A stretch of DNA of 64,000 nt from positions 186,001-250,000 of the forward strand of contig NZ_JAFKJN010000010.1 of assembly GCF_017305915.1 (NCBI RefSeq), in the 5' to 3' direction. The stretch comes from Reyranella sp. (GTDB lineage: Bacteria; Pseudomonadota; Alphaproteobacteria; Reyranellales; Reyranellaceae). A program made the position numbers and the translations under genes. Positions 25,224 through 32,957 of the stretch are shown here, piece by piece; within the stretch, counting starts at the first letter, position 1, and each line of letters opens with the position of its first letter. The notes below the pieces were generated by a model. The model had not been told where the DNA came from. It ran no database searches and was given only the letters and a program-made list of their open reading frames with translations.

Positions 25224-26756
25224 CTAGTCGGCGGGTCCGGACAGTGCCTGAGCGGCGATCGCGGCAGCCAGCGGCGCGGTCGGAACGGCACGGCTCATGC
25301 CCAGCCGGCCGAGCCGCCGGCGCTCGGCCGAGGACGGGATGCGCATCGCCTCGCGGTACTTCGCGACTGTGCGGCGGGCGATCTCGATGCCCTCGCCTTT
25401 CAGCAGGTCGACGATGCGATCGTCGCTCAGCGGCTGGCCGACCGCCTCGGCGCCGATCAGATGACGAATGCGCGAGCGCACCGATTCCGACGAGACGACG
25501 ACGCCCGGCGTGCGCGCCGGCAGTGACGAGGTGAAGAAGTACTTGAGCTCGAAGATGCCGCGCGGCGTGGCGATGTACTTGTTGGAGGTGACGCGGCTCA
25601 CCGTGCTCTCGTGCAGTTCGGTCGCGAGCGCGATGTCGCGCAGCACCAGCGGCTTCAGCGCGCTCACCCCCTTGCGGAAGAAGCCGTCCTGCTGGCGCAC
25701 GATCTCGCGCGCGACCTTGAGGATCGTGGTCGCGCGCTGCTCGAGCGTCTTCACCAGCCAGTTGGCCGACTGGAAGCGCTCGGCGACGAAGTCGCGATCT
25801 GGCTTGGCGCGCGCGCCCTTCATCAGCGTCGCGTGGTAGTTGCGATCGACCAGCACCTTGGGCAGCGCGTCGGTGTTGAGCTCGATATGCCAGCCTTCCT
25901 CGCCGGTCTCGGGATCCTTGGCCGGCGTGAGATAGAGGTCGGGCGCGACCGGCCGGATCGGCTCGAACTCGAACTTCTGGCCGGGCCGCGGATCGAGCGT
26001 GCGCAGCTCGGCCAGCATGTCGCGCAGATCCTCGTCGTCGACGCCGCAGCGGCGACGCAACTGCGCGAGCTCGCCGGCGGCGACCAGGTCGAGATTGTCG
26101 AGCAGCGCCTTCATCGCCGGGTCGAGGTGATCGCGCTCGGCAAGCTGGGCGGCAAGGCACTCGGCGAGGCCGCGCGCGAACAGGCCGGCCGGCTCGATCT
26201 GGCGCAGCCGCGCCCAGATCCGCTCGACCGACGCGATGTCGGTGCCCATGGCTTCGGCAACATCGGGCGCCTCGAGGCGGCAGTAGCCCGCCTCGTCGAG
26301 GCCTTCGGCGAGCTTCAGGGCCAGCCGGCGGTCTTCGGGGGCGACGAAGATCAGCTCGATCTGCTCGAGCACATGCCGAGCCAGCGACCGCGGCCGCTCG
26401 GCGACGAAATCCAGCGCCTCGGGCGCATCCTCGCGCGGCGGCGCCTTGGCGCCGTCACCGCCTCGATCGGCGAACTCGCGGGTCCAGCGCTCATCGGCAT
26501 CGGCCAGGGCCGGCGCGGCGGCGGCCAGCGCTTCGGCCGTGTCGGCGGGAGTATCGATCGGGGCGGCGTCGCTCTCGGTCAGCGGGCCGTCGTCGGCCGC
26601 GGTCTCCTGGAGCAGCGGGTTCTTTTCGAGCTCCTGCTGGATGAAGGCCGCGAGCTCGAGATGCGAGAACTGCAGCAGCTTGATTGCCTGCTGCAGTTGC
26701 GGCGTCATCGCCAAAGTCTGGCGGGACGCCAGGATGAGACTCGGACCGATACGCAT
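25224..26756 (-). CDS. rpoN: RNA polymerase sigma-54 factor
   Basis: Sigma-54 of 510 residues that directs RNA polymerase to -24/-12 promoters and needs an AAA+ activator. Region I is the Gln/Leu-rich QTLAMTPQLQQAIKLLQ at the N-terminus. The acidic, Ala-rich region II follows, and the diagnostic RpoN box ARRTVAKYRE is at residues 460-469. A C-terminal extension of about 40 residues follows the box and is longer than usual. It is preceded by a sigma-54 consensus promoter and, further up, the transposon end; ptsN is downstream on the same strand. Confidence 0.96.
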   Translation of the reverse strand: MRIGPSLILASRQTLAMTPQLQQAIKLLQFSHLELAAFIQQELEKNPLLQETAADDGPLTESDAAPIDTPADTAEALAAAAPALADADERWTREFADRGGDGAKAPPREDAPEALDFVAERPRSLARHVLEQIELIFVAPEDRRLALKLAEGLDEAGYCRLEAPDVAEAMGTDIASVERIWARLRQIEPAGLFARGLAECLAAQLAERDHLDPAMKALLDNLDLVAAGELAQLRRRCGVDDEDLRDMLAELRTLDPRPGQKFEFEPIRPVAPDLYLTPAKDPETGEEGWHIELNTDALPKVLVDRNYHATLMKGARAKPDRDFVAERFQSANWLVKTLEQRATTILKVAREIVRQQDGFFRKGVSALKPLVLRDIALATELHESTVSRVTSNKYIATPRGIFELKYFFTSSLPARTPGVVVSSESVRSRIRHLIGAEAVGQPLSDDRIVDLLKGEGIEIARRTVAKYREAMRIPSSAERRRLGRLGMSRAVPTAPLAAAIAAQALSGPAD

Positions 26757-26802
26757 GTAACCCCATCGTGAAGGTCTTTGGGACCTTTCTCAAGAGGTTC
26801 AA

Positions 26803-26817
26803 GCAAAACCCGTGCCA
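26803..26817 (-). promoter_or_regulatory. Sigma-54 (-24/-12) promoter of rpoN
   Basis: Read on the minus strand: TGGCACGGGTTTTGC, matching the consensus TGGCACG-N4-TTGC at every fixed base, with GG and GC spaced for -24/-12. Expected transcription start is near 26791, about 35 bases before the rpoN ATG. This implies autoregulation by RpoN. The transposon end lies 22 bp upstream of the -24 element. Confidence 0.8.
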
Positions 26818-26839
26818 AAGGCCCGAAATGTGCCTAATG

Positions 26840-26860
26840 GGTACTGTCTCAGTTTGAAAT
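26840..26860 (+). repeat. Left terminal inverted repeat
   Basis: Begins GGTACTGTCTCAGTTTGA. Perfect over 19 bp to the right end, with one mismatch at the second base. Confidence 0.88.
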
Positions 26861-26911
26861 TTCAGCCCGATTCAGGCCGTTAGACGCCCCTCTGGGTGCT
26901 ATGATAGGCCC

Positions 26912-27154
26912 ATGCCCAAGGGACCCAAAGGTGAGAGGCGACCAGCCGACGTGATCGGCAACGCTGTGCATGTCATGCGCATTGCTACGGGCCAGGTCGA
27001 GGAACGGACCGGCGATGAGGGGAAGGACCCCGCCGCAGTCTCTCTGGGACGACGCGGCGGCCTAAAGGGCGGCAAGGCAAGAGCTGTCAATCTGTCGAAG
27101 GAAAGGCGGTCGGAGATCGCGAAACAGGCCGCTAAGAAGCGTTGGTCCCGCTGA
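26912..27154 (+). CDS. Small basic transposon-borne protein
   Basis: Protein of 80 residues, rich in Lys, Arg and Gly. The visible core is RRPADVIGNAVHVMRIATG, then LGRRGGLKGGKARAVNLSKE and a Lys/Arg tail ending AKKRWSR. This type recurs in mobile regions of alphaproteobacteria and is often labelled RNA-binding or histone-like, without evidence I know of. Nucleic-acid binding is inferred from charge alone. It is the leftmost gene of the transposon and overlaps the 3' end of the DUF6941-like gene by 23 bases on the opposite strand. Confidence 0.75.
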   Translation: MPKGPKGERRPADVIGNAVHVMRIATGQVEERTGDEGKDPAAVSLGRRGGLKGGKARAVNLSKERRSEIAKQAAKKRWSR

Positions 27155-27566
27155 GCTGAGGCGGCGGTACGCTCAGGACAATCCATGGTCCGCGGATGCT
27201 TACGGCGTGACCTCCATCAAACAAGACGCGGCCCTCGACCCTCCCTGGGTTTAGTACGGGCTGGTGAAGCACGAATGGTACTTGAGCGACCCACCTTGTA
27301 CGGTCATCCGAAACGTGCGGTGGCGGCACAATCGGGACTGGAAGCGTCTTGGGAGCGCTCCCAGGTAGAGTCACTTCAAGCGTCAAGAGATTGGGACGCT
27401 CCGTCAAATCACAATGCACGACAAAATGGAACACGAGTTGGCCTGCGGTCAGGCCAGCCTGTGGAACGGCGATGTCAGCATTATAGATACCAAGCAAATT
27501 GAACTTATTGCTGGTGAGAGAGACTTGAGCCTCGTCACACACTAGGTAATAGGCCTCTCTACTCAC
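27132..27566 (-). CDS. DUF6941-like protein, third gene of transposon operon
   Basis: Protein of 144 residues that starts EAYYLVCDEAQVSLTSNKFN and LLGIYNADIAV, resembling the DUF6941 family (beta-rich, unknown function). Proline-rich segments occur in the second half. Its ATG overlaps the stop of the XRE regulator gene (4-base overlap), so the two are translationally coupled. It may be a partner or chaperone for the upstream pair; that is inference. No catalytic motif is evident. Confidence 0.75.
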   Translation of the reverse strand: MSREAYYLVCDEAQVSLTSNKFNLLGIYNADIAVPQAGLTAGQLVFHFVVHCDLTERPNLLTLEVTLPGSAPKTLPVPIVPPPHVSDDRTRWVAQVPFVLHQPVLNPGRVEGRVLFDGGHAVSIRGPWIVLSVPPPQLSGTNAS

Positions 27567-27967
27567 GCTGCGACCGCCATTGGCCGTGGCACCCCGTAGG
27601 GTATTTCGGTGAGAGGCCGCACTTGCCCTGGCTCTGGGCGTAGCGGGACCGGAACCGGGCTGTCGGTCGGAATAAGGGACTGATTGCGACGCGCCGATGC
27701 TTCATCGGGATGATAGATTTCGACGCGAATGCAGTAACCAAGCGCCCAAACCATGTCCGCGATTGTTGCTATCGTTAGGTTCGCGCGACCCGTAAGGCGG
27801 CGATTCACCACAGATCTGTTGATCCCAAGTATCTTGGCGAGCCCAGATTGGTTTTCGTTTTTCTCCGCTGACCAACGCATAAAGGCCGCTCGGAGCCCGC
27901 CCTCAATCTCGGCGATGAGATTCAGAAAAACGCGGCGGCGAGCGCTAGGGCGTTTTTGGAAAGGCAT
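27563..27967 (-). CDS. XRE-type helix-turn-helix regulator, antitoxin candidate
   Basis: Protein of 134 residues. The DNA-binding domain lies near residues 36-75 (NENQSGLAKILGINRSVVNR, then RLTGRANLTIATIADMVWAL), typical of Xre/HigA-like antitoxins. A proline-rich tail follows. It starts 23 bases inside the upstream 160-residue gene, so the toxin-first order of HigBA-type modules is possible. A likely operator is the 18-bp palindrome at 28446-28463 upstream of the operon. Confidence 0.82.
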   Translation of the reverse strand: MPFQKRPSARRRVFLNLIAEIEGGLRAAFMRWSAEKNENQSGLAKILGINRSVVNRRLTGRANLTIATIADMVWALGYCIRVEIYHPDEASARRNQSLIPTDSPVPVPLRPEPGQVRPLTEIPYGVPRPMAVAA

Positions 27968-28427
27968 GGAGAAAATCCCCGTAAACGATCTCGGTTACAT
28001 GATGCTTTTTTATGAAGTCGCGCACTTCTTCTCGGCGCTTATCGTTGAGGGTTTTGTCGCTATGAGTGTCCGTTTCCAGTGCTGCACATACGGCAATGAA
28101 CTGATGGGGCGCGGGAACCCAACCATAAACCCGCAGTCCAGGCGGGTGCATCTTCCACACGCCTTTCTTGTTGGGCATCATTCTGCGCAAGGTCGCATGT
28201 AGTACGTCGTCGCATCGAAACTCGATGAAGTACTGTTCAAGGTGCTCATAAAGAGTTCGGCCACCAATCTTCCTCTTGTCCTCATAAAGTGGCCCATCGA
28301 TCCAATCGCAAAGCTCCGTCGTCAAATGCAGCGGCCGAATCGGCAGTCGATCGACATCCGTCGGAATGTCAAATGACTGCAGAACGGTCGCCCTAAGATG
28401 TGCGGTTGTTGCCAAAGAAGTCAACAC
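27945..28427 (-). CDS. RelE/HigB-like toxin candidate, first gene of transposon operon
   Basis: Protein of 160 residues with no family I can name firmly. The C-terminal half (GVWKMHPPGLRVYGWVPA, then QFIAVCAALETDTHSDKT and a basic helix with RREEVRDFIKKHHV) has the strand-strand-helix layout and basic character of RelE/HigB-like toxins. The N-terminal 80 residues are extra. Its position just upstream of and overlapping an XRE gene supports a toxin-antitoxin reading. It might instead be a structural or defence protein of the element. No signal peptide or membrane segment. Confidence 0.6.
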   Translation of the reverse strand: MLTSLATTAHLRATVLQSFDIPTDVDRLPIRPLHLTTELCDWIDGPLYEDKRKIGGRTLYEHLEQYFIEFRCDDVLHATLRRMMPNKKGVWKMHPPGLRVYGWVPAPHQFIAVCAALETDTHSDKTLNDKRREEVRDFIKKHHVTEIVYGDFLHAFPKTP

Positions 28428-28445
28428 CCTGTGTAGCCGTCCGAC

Positions 28446-28463
28446 CGCCTTATAATTAAGGCG
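28446..28463. promoter_or_regulatory. Palindromic operator candidate over TATAAT
   Basis: CGCCTTA-TAAT-TAAGGCG is a perfect 7-bp inverted repeat with a 4-base centre, and it contains TATAAT. It lies in the divergent gap between the three-gene operon and the transposase, 19 bases upstream of the operon start. It is the obvious site for the XRE regulator. Confidence 0.55.
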
Positions 28464-28572
28464 CCGGGCCGCAAATGGTCGCAGGGCAGTGTAACCTCAT
28501 CGCCCTTCGGGCGTTAATACGCACCTTGTTGAATTGAACTTTATGCTTGATCTGTCATGCATAGGGCGTAGC

Positions 28573-29463
28573 ATGCGCTCTGTGAACAAGCTCGACACCA
28601 AGGCCCGCGCCCAAATCCTTGGAATTCTCTGCCAAGGCATGTCCATGCGGGCGATCTCCCGGCTTACCGGCGCGTCGATCAACACCGTCTCCAAGCTGCT
28701 GGTTGATGCCGGTCTGGTCTGTGCTCGGCTCCATGACGAGCTGGTGCACGGCGTGCGCTCTAAGCGCGTCCAGTGCGACGAGATCTGGTCGTTCTGCTAC
28801 GCCAAGGCAAAGAACGTCGCGGGCGCCGAGGCCGCCCCGGATCGGGCGGGCGACGTGTGGACCTGGACCGCCATCGACGGCGACAGCAAGTTGATCGTCT
28901 CTTATCTGATCGGTGCGCGGGATGCGGACTATGCTAACGTGTTCATGCAGGACCTGCAGCAGCGCGTCGTGACTCGGATGCAGCTTACGACCGACGGCCA
29001 CCGGCCGTATTTCGAGGCGGTCGACAAGGCGTTCGGCCCGTGGGTCGATTACGCCATGCTGGTTAAGACCTACGGCGCGGCGCCAGCTACGCCCGAGGCG
29101 CGCTACAGCCCCGCCGTTTGCACGGGCGCGGTGAAAAGGGAAATCACCGGCACCCCGGACCCGGACCACATTTCAACGTCGTACGTCGAGCGGTCAAACC
29201 TCTCCATACGCATGCACATGCGCCGCTACACGCGCTTGACCAACGCGCACAGCAAGAAGTTTGAGAACCACTGCCACATGGTCGCGATCTACACCGTTTG
29301 GTACAACTTTGTGCGGATCAACAGCGCCGTGAAGATGTCGCCTGCGATGGCCGCTGGTATCAACACGCACCTTTGGGAAATGGCCGATATCGTCGCCGCT
29401 ATCGACGCGCCAAACCCCGCGCCAAAGGTCCGTGGCCCCTACAAGCCTCGGATTTCAAACTGA
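28573..29463 (+). CDS. IS1-type DDE transposase
   Basis: Transposase of 296 residues from the ATG at 28573 (ATG 28543 and TTG 28534 are in-frame alternatives). An N-terminal helix-turn-helix (MRAISRLTGASINTVSKLL) precedes a DDE core: Asp69 in VQCDEIWSF, Asp141 in LTTDGHRPY and Glu206 in SYVERSNLS, as in the IS1 family and the related IS1595 group. The single uninterrupted frame, instead of the insAB frameshift of E. coli IS1, is common outside enterobacteria. It ends inside the right inverted repeat, nine bases from the element's edge, and appears intact. Confidence 0.9.
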   Translation: MRSVNKLDTKARAQILGILCQGMSMRAISRLTGASINTVSKLLVDAGLVCARLHDELVHGVRSKRVQCDEIWSFCYAKAKNVAGAEAAPDRAGDVWTWTAIDGDSKLIVSYLIGARDADYANVFMQDLQQRVVTRMQLTTDGHRPYFEAVDKAFGPWVDYAMLVKTYGAAPATPEARYSPAVCTGAVKREITGTPDPDHISTSYVERSNLSIRMHMRRYTRLTNAHSKKFENHCHMVAIYTVWYNFVRINSAVKMSPAMAAGINTHLWEMADIVAAIDAPNPAPKVRGPYKPRISN

Positions 29464-29472
29464 GACAGTATC
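29452..29472 (-). repeat. Right terminal inverted repeat
   Basis: Reverse complement begins GATACTGTCTCAGTTTGA. It matches the left end at 20 of 21 positions and includes the last 12 bases of the transposase gene. Confidence 0.88.
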
Positions 29473-29474
29473 GC

Positions 29475-30086
29475 TTAATGCGCGAAGATATCCTCTTCCG
29501 GCCAGCCCGCGATATCGAGCCGGGCGCGGCTGGGCAGGAAGGTGAAAGCCGCCTGGGCCAGCTCGGTCCGGCCTTCGCGCGCCAGCAGGGCGTCGAGCTT
29601 GGCCTTCAAGGCGTGCAGATACAGGACGTCGGAGGCGGCGTAGCTGAGCTGCTCGTCGGTCAGCGTCTCGGCGCCCCAGTCGGAGGTCTGCTGCTGCTTG
29701 GAGATCTCGACCCCCAGCAGGTCCTTGCAGAGGTCCTTGAGGCCGTGCCGGTCGGTGAAGGTGCGGACCAGCTTGGCGGCGATCTTGGTGCACCAGACCG
29801 GCTCGCAGCGCACGCCCAGCGCATGCTCGAGCACGGCGATGTCGAAGCGGCCGAAATGGAAGAGCTTCAGCACCTTCGGATCGGCCAGCAGGGCCGCCAG
29901 CCGCGGCGCCTGGTAGGGCCCGCGCGGCATCTGCACCAGATGGGCATTGCCGTCGCCGCCCGAGAGCTGGATCAGGCACAGCCGGTCGCGATGCGGGTGG
30001 AGGCCCATCGTCTCCGTGTCGATCGCCACCACCGGGCCAAACGTGACGTCGGCCGGCAAATCGCCGCGGTGAAGCTTGATAGCCAT
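29475..30086 (-). CDS. rnd: Short ribonuclease D-type 3'-5' exonuclease
   Basis: DEDD exonuclease of 203 residues, the short form common in alphaproteobacteria, lacking the HRDC domains of E. coli RNase D. ExoI is VAIDTETMGL (Asp23 and Glu25), ExoII is LFHFGRFDIAVLEHAL and ExoIII is LSYAASDVLYLHAL. It trims structured RNA 3' ends, including tRNA precursors. The TAA stop lies within the transposon's right target duplication, so insertion left the protein whole. A tRNA-Leu gene lies directly upstream on the same strand. Confidence 0.88.
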   Translation of the reverse strand: MAIKLHRGDLPADVTFGPVVAIDTETMGLHPHRDRLCLIQLSGGDGNAHLVQMPRGPYQAPRLAALLADPKVLKLFHFGRFDIAVLEHALGVRCEPVWCTKIAAKLVRTFTDRHGLKDLCKDLLGVEISKQQQTSDWGAETLTDEQLSYAASDVLYLHALKAKLDALLAREGRTELAQAAFTFLPSRARLDIAGWPEEDIFAH

Positions 30087-30112
30087 TTAAGGGGTGCCTC
30101 TCTTGCCTCGCA

Positions 30113-30197
<85 letters not shown>

Positions 30198-30299
30198 ACG
30201 GCATGCGGGCTAGAGGGACGGGGAATTAAGGTCCGGCCGCCGATATGTCAACCGCAGCAATGCTTGCGCCGTAACGGCGATGAGTTATAGGCAGCGGCC

Positions 30300-31265
30300 A
30301 TGACCATTCGCCAGATCACCGTCTTCGGCGGCAGCGGCTTCGTCGGCCGCGCCATCGTCCAGGCCCTGGCCCGCGAGGGCTACATGATCCGGGTGGCGGT
30401 CCGCCGGCTCGGGCCGGCCAATCCGGTGAAGGCGTTCGGCGACGTCGGCCAGATCAACCTGATACAGGCCAACCTCAGGATGCCGGCGTCGGTGACGGCA
30501 GCCGTCCAGGGCAGCGACGCGGTGGTCAATGCCGCCGGCATCCCATTCCAGCGCGGCAAGCAGACCTATCAGGCGGTCCACGCCGACGGCGCGCGCAACA
30601 TCGCCCAGGCCTGCGCCACCGCGGGCATCCAGCGGCTGGTCCATATCTCGGGCATCGGCGCCGACAACCGCAGCTCGAGCAACGCCTATCTCAAGTCCAA
30701 GGTCGCGGCCGAGGACGCGGTCGTCGCGGGCTTCACCAGCGCCACCATCCTACGGCCGAGCGTGGTGTTCGGGCCCAACGACGCGCTGTTCACGCGGCTT
30801 GCCAGCATCGCCCGCTCGGCCCCTTTCGTGCCGCTGGTCGGCGACGGCTCGGCCAAGGTCCAGCCGGTGTTCTCGGCCGATGTCGGCCGCGCCGTCGTGG
30901 CCGTGTTGCAGCGGCCGGACACCGCCCGCACGGTGTTCGAGCTGGGCGGCCCGCGGGTCTACAGCTACCGCGAGATCGTCAAGCTGATGCTGACCGCGAT
31001 CGACCGCCGGAAGGCGATCGTCGGCCTGCCGGCGCCGCTGATGAAGCTGGCAGGCTTCTTCGCCCAGCAGATCGGCCGGTTCGGCCTGATGCCGCCGATC
31101 ACCGCCGACCAGGTCGAGCTGATGCTGCACGACAATGTCGTGCGGCCCGGCGCCAACACCTTCGCGACCCTGGGCCTCGAGCCCGCGGCTCCCGAGGCGA
31201 TCCTGCCGACCTATCTGGATCGCTTCCGGGTCGGCGGCCGCTACAACCAGGACGCTCCGACCTAA
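30300..31265 (+). CDS. Complex I NDUFA9-like NAD(P)-binding protein
   Basis: Atypical short-chain dehydrogenase of 321 residues related to the NDUFA9/39-kDa accessory subunit of respiratory complex I. The nucleotide motif is G-G-S-G-F-V-G at residues 10-16; VNAAGIPFQRG and RPSVVFGPND follow. Homologues occur in alphaproteobacteria, where a structural NADPH-binding role with complex I is supposed; coenzyme Q biosynthesis has also been suggested. It is divergent from tRNA-Leu and rnd. The gap downstream to gltD is AT-richer. Confidence 0.9.
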   Translation: MTIRQITVFGGSGFVGRAIVQALAREGYMIRVAVRRLGPANPVKAFGDVGQINLIQANLRMPASVTAAVQGSDAVVNAAGIPFQRGKQTYQAVHADGARNIAQACATAGIQRLVHISGIGADNRSSSNAYLKSKVAAEDAVVAGFTSATILRPSVVFGPNDALFTRLASIARSAPFVPLVGDGSAKVQPVFSADVGRAVVAVLQRPDTARTVFELGGPRVYSYREIVKLMLTAIDRRKAIVGLPAPLMKLAGFFAQQIGRFGLMPPITADQVELMLHDNVVRPGANTFATLGLEPAAPEAILPTYLDRFRVGGRYNQDAPT

Positions 31266-31498
31266 GTCGGCACCCCGGCCCGGCATGCCGCCTTGGGCTG
31301 AGTACTTACGCTTGCCGCATATGATCCTTTTTTGGAACTAATTCATCAAACCTTTATTCTCTTCTTCGGCAGAACCGTCGCATGAGAAATCAATCTCATA
31401 AAAATAGGTCAACTAAAGCGGGCAAAGACGCAGCATTCGCGCTCGAGGCGCACTTCTTGCGTAATAAAATTTCACACAACTGGTGTATGGGGCCCCTC
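31266..31498. other. AT-richer upstream region of gltD
   Basis: 233 bp that is clearly less GC-rich than its surroundings, with runs such as CTTTATTCTCTTCTTC and CATAAAAATAGG. No gene is supported; a long frame from 31382 is a non-native extension of GltD. It probably carries the gltD promoter, but I cannot fix the -35/-10 boxes. Confidence 0.5.
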
Positions 31499-32953
31499 AT
31501 GGCCGAAAGGATGCTGAAGTTCGTCGGAACGCCGCAGGCCCAGCCCGAAAAGCGGCCGGCCGCGGAGCGTCGTCGCGACTTCCAGGAGATCTACGCCCAG
31601 TACGCCCGGGACAAGGCGGCCGAGCAGGCCGCGCGCTGCTCGCAATGTGGCGTGCCGTTCTGTCAAATCCATTGCCCGCTGCACAACAACATCCCCGACT
31701 GGCTGAAGCTCACGGCGGAAGGCCGGCTCGACGAGGCCTACGAGCTCTCCTCGGCGACCAACAACTTTCCGGAAATCTGCGGCCGCATCTGCCCACAGGA
31801 CCGGCTGTGCGAGGGCAACTGCGTCATCGAGAAGGGCTTCGAATCGGTGACCATCGGCTCGGTCGAGAAGTTCATCACCGACACCGCCTGGGAACAGGGC
31901 TGGGTGAAGCCGATCCAGCCGCGCCGCGAGCGACCGGAGAGCGTCGGCATCGTCGGCGCCGGCCCCGCGGGCCTCGCCGCCGCCGAGCAGCTGCGCCGCA
32001 AGGGCTACCAGGTCGCGATCTACGATCGCTACGACCGGGTCGGTGGCCTGCTGATCTACGGCATCCCCAACTTCAAGCTCGAGAAGGAGATCGTGCAGCG
32101 CCGCGAGATGCTGCTGCGCCACTCCAAGGTCGCCTTCCACCTGAATTGCGAAGTCGGCCGCGACGTGACGATGGCCGAGCTGCGCCAGCGTCATGCCGCG
32201 GTGCTGATTGCGACCGGCGTCTACGAGGCGCGCGACACCGCGGCGCCCGGCGTCGGCCTGCCCGGCATTCACGCCGCACTGGACTATCTCACGGCGTCGA
32301 ACCGCCAGGGGCTGGGCGACGCGGTGCCTGACTTCGAGTCAGGGGCGCTCGACGCCAAGGGCAAGAACGTCGTCGTGATCGGCGGCGGCGACACCGCGAT
32401 GGATTGCGTGCGCACCGCGGTGCGCCAGGGGGCGAAGTCGGTGAAGTGCCTCTACCGCCGCGACCGCGCCAACATGCCGGGCTCGCAGCGCGAGGTGAAG
32501 CACGCCGAGGAGGAAGGCGTCGAGTTCGTGTGGCTCTCCGCGCCGCAGGCCTTCCTCGGCAAGGACGCGGTGAGCCACGTCCGCTCCGTCCGCATCCATC
32601 TCGGCATGCCCGACGCCTCGGGCCGCCAGGCGCCGCAGGAGATCCCCAACAGCCACGTCAACATCGAGGCCGACCTGGTGCTGAAGGCGCTGGGCTTCGA
32701 CCCCGAGGACCTGCCGGCGATGTTCGATACCGATCTCGCGGTCACCGGCTGGAACACGCTCAAGATCGACTGGCGCAGCATGATGACCAGCCTCGACGGC
32801 GTATTCGCCGCCGGCGACATCGTGCGCGGCGCCTCGCTGGTGGTGTGGGCGGTGCGCGACGGCCGCGACGCCGCCGAGCGCATCCATTCGTATCTGACGG
32901 CCACGGCCCTCATGACCGCGAACGGGGCCGCGCTGCAAGTCGCGGCGGAGTGA
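31499..32953 (+). CDS. gltD: Glutamate synthase (NADPH) small subunit
   Basis: Beta subunit of glutamate synthase, 484 residues, passing NADPH electrons through FAD and two [4Fe-4S] clusters to the large subunit in ammonia assimilation. Cluster cysteines are visible as Cys47, 50, 55, 59 and Cys94, 98, 104, 108. The FAD motif is GIVGAGPAGLAAAEQL near 148 and the NADPH motif VVVIGGGDTAMDC near 283. I chose the ATG at 31499 because homology starts there. gltD precedes gltB, but a GST and a tautomerase gene are inserted between them. Confidence 0.95.
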   Translation: MAERMLKFVGTPQAQPEKRPAAERRRDFQEIYAQYARDKAAEQAARCSQCGVPFCQIHCPLHNNIPDWLKLTAEGRLDEAYELSSATNNFPEICGRICPQDRLCEGNCVIEKGFESVTIGSVEKFITDTAWEQGWVKPIQPRRERPESVGIVGAGPAGLAAAEQLRRKGYQVAIYDRYDRVGGLLIYGIPNFKLEKEIVQRREMLLRHSKVAFHLNCEVGRDVTMAELRQRHAAVLIATGVYEARDTAAPGVGLPGIHAALDYLTASNRQGLGDAVPDFESGALDAKGKNVVVIGGGDTAMDCVRTAVRQGAKSVKCLYRRDRANMPGSQREVKHAEEEGVEFVWLSAPQAFLGKDAVSHVRSVRIHLGMPDASGRQAPQEIPNSHVNIEADLVLKALGFDPEDLPAMFDTDLAVTGWNTLKIDWRSMMTSLDGVFAAGDIVRGASLVVWAVRDGRDAAERIHSYLTATALMTANGAALQVAAE

Positions 32954-32957
32954 GACG

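Larger units (their letters stand above)
26832..29480. mobile_element. IS1-like transposon with passenger genes
   Basis: The element runs 26840-29472 (2633 bp). The inverted ends of 21 bp match at 20 positions: 26840-26860 (GGTACTGTCTCAG...) and 29452-29472. The flanks GCCTAATG (26832-26839) and GCTTAATG (29473-29480) look like an 8-bp target duplication with one change. Inside are an IS1-type DDE transposase at the right end, a small basic protein at the left end and a minus-strand three-gene operon between. Base composition is visibly less GC-rich than the flanks. The right-hand duplication covers the rnd stop codon, leaving rnd intact. Confidence 0.88.

Noticed and set aside
31382..31498. 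N-terminal extension of GltD by 39 residues
   Set aside because: The extension is Lys/Asn-rich, lacks a ribosome site and has no counterpart in GltD proteins, whose homology begins at the ATG at 31499.
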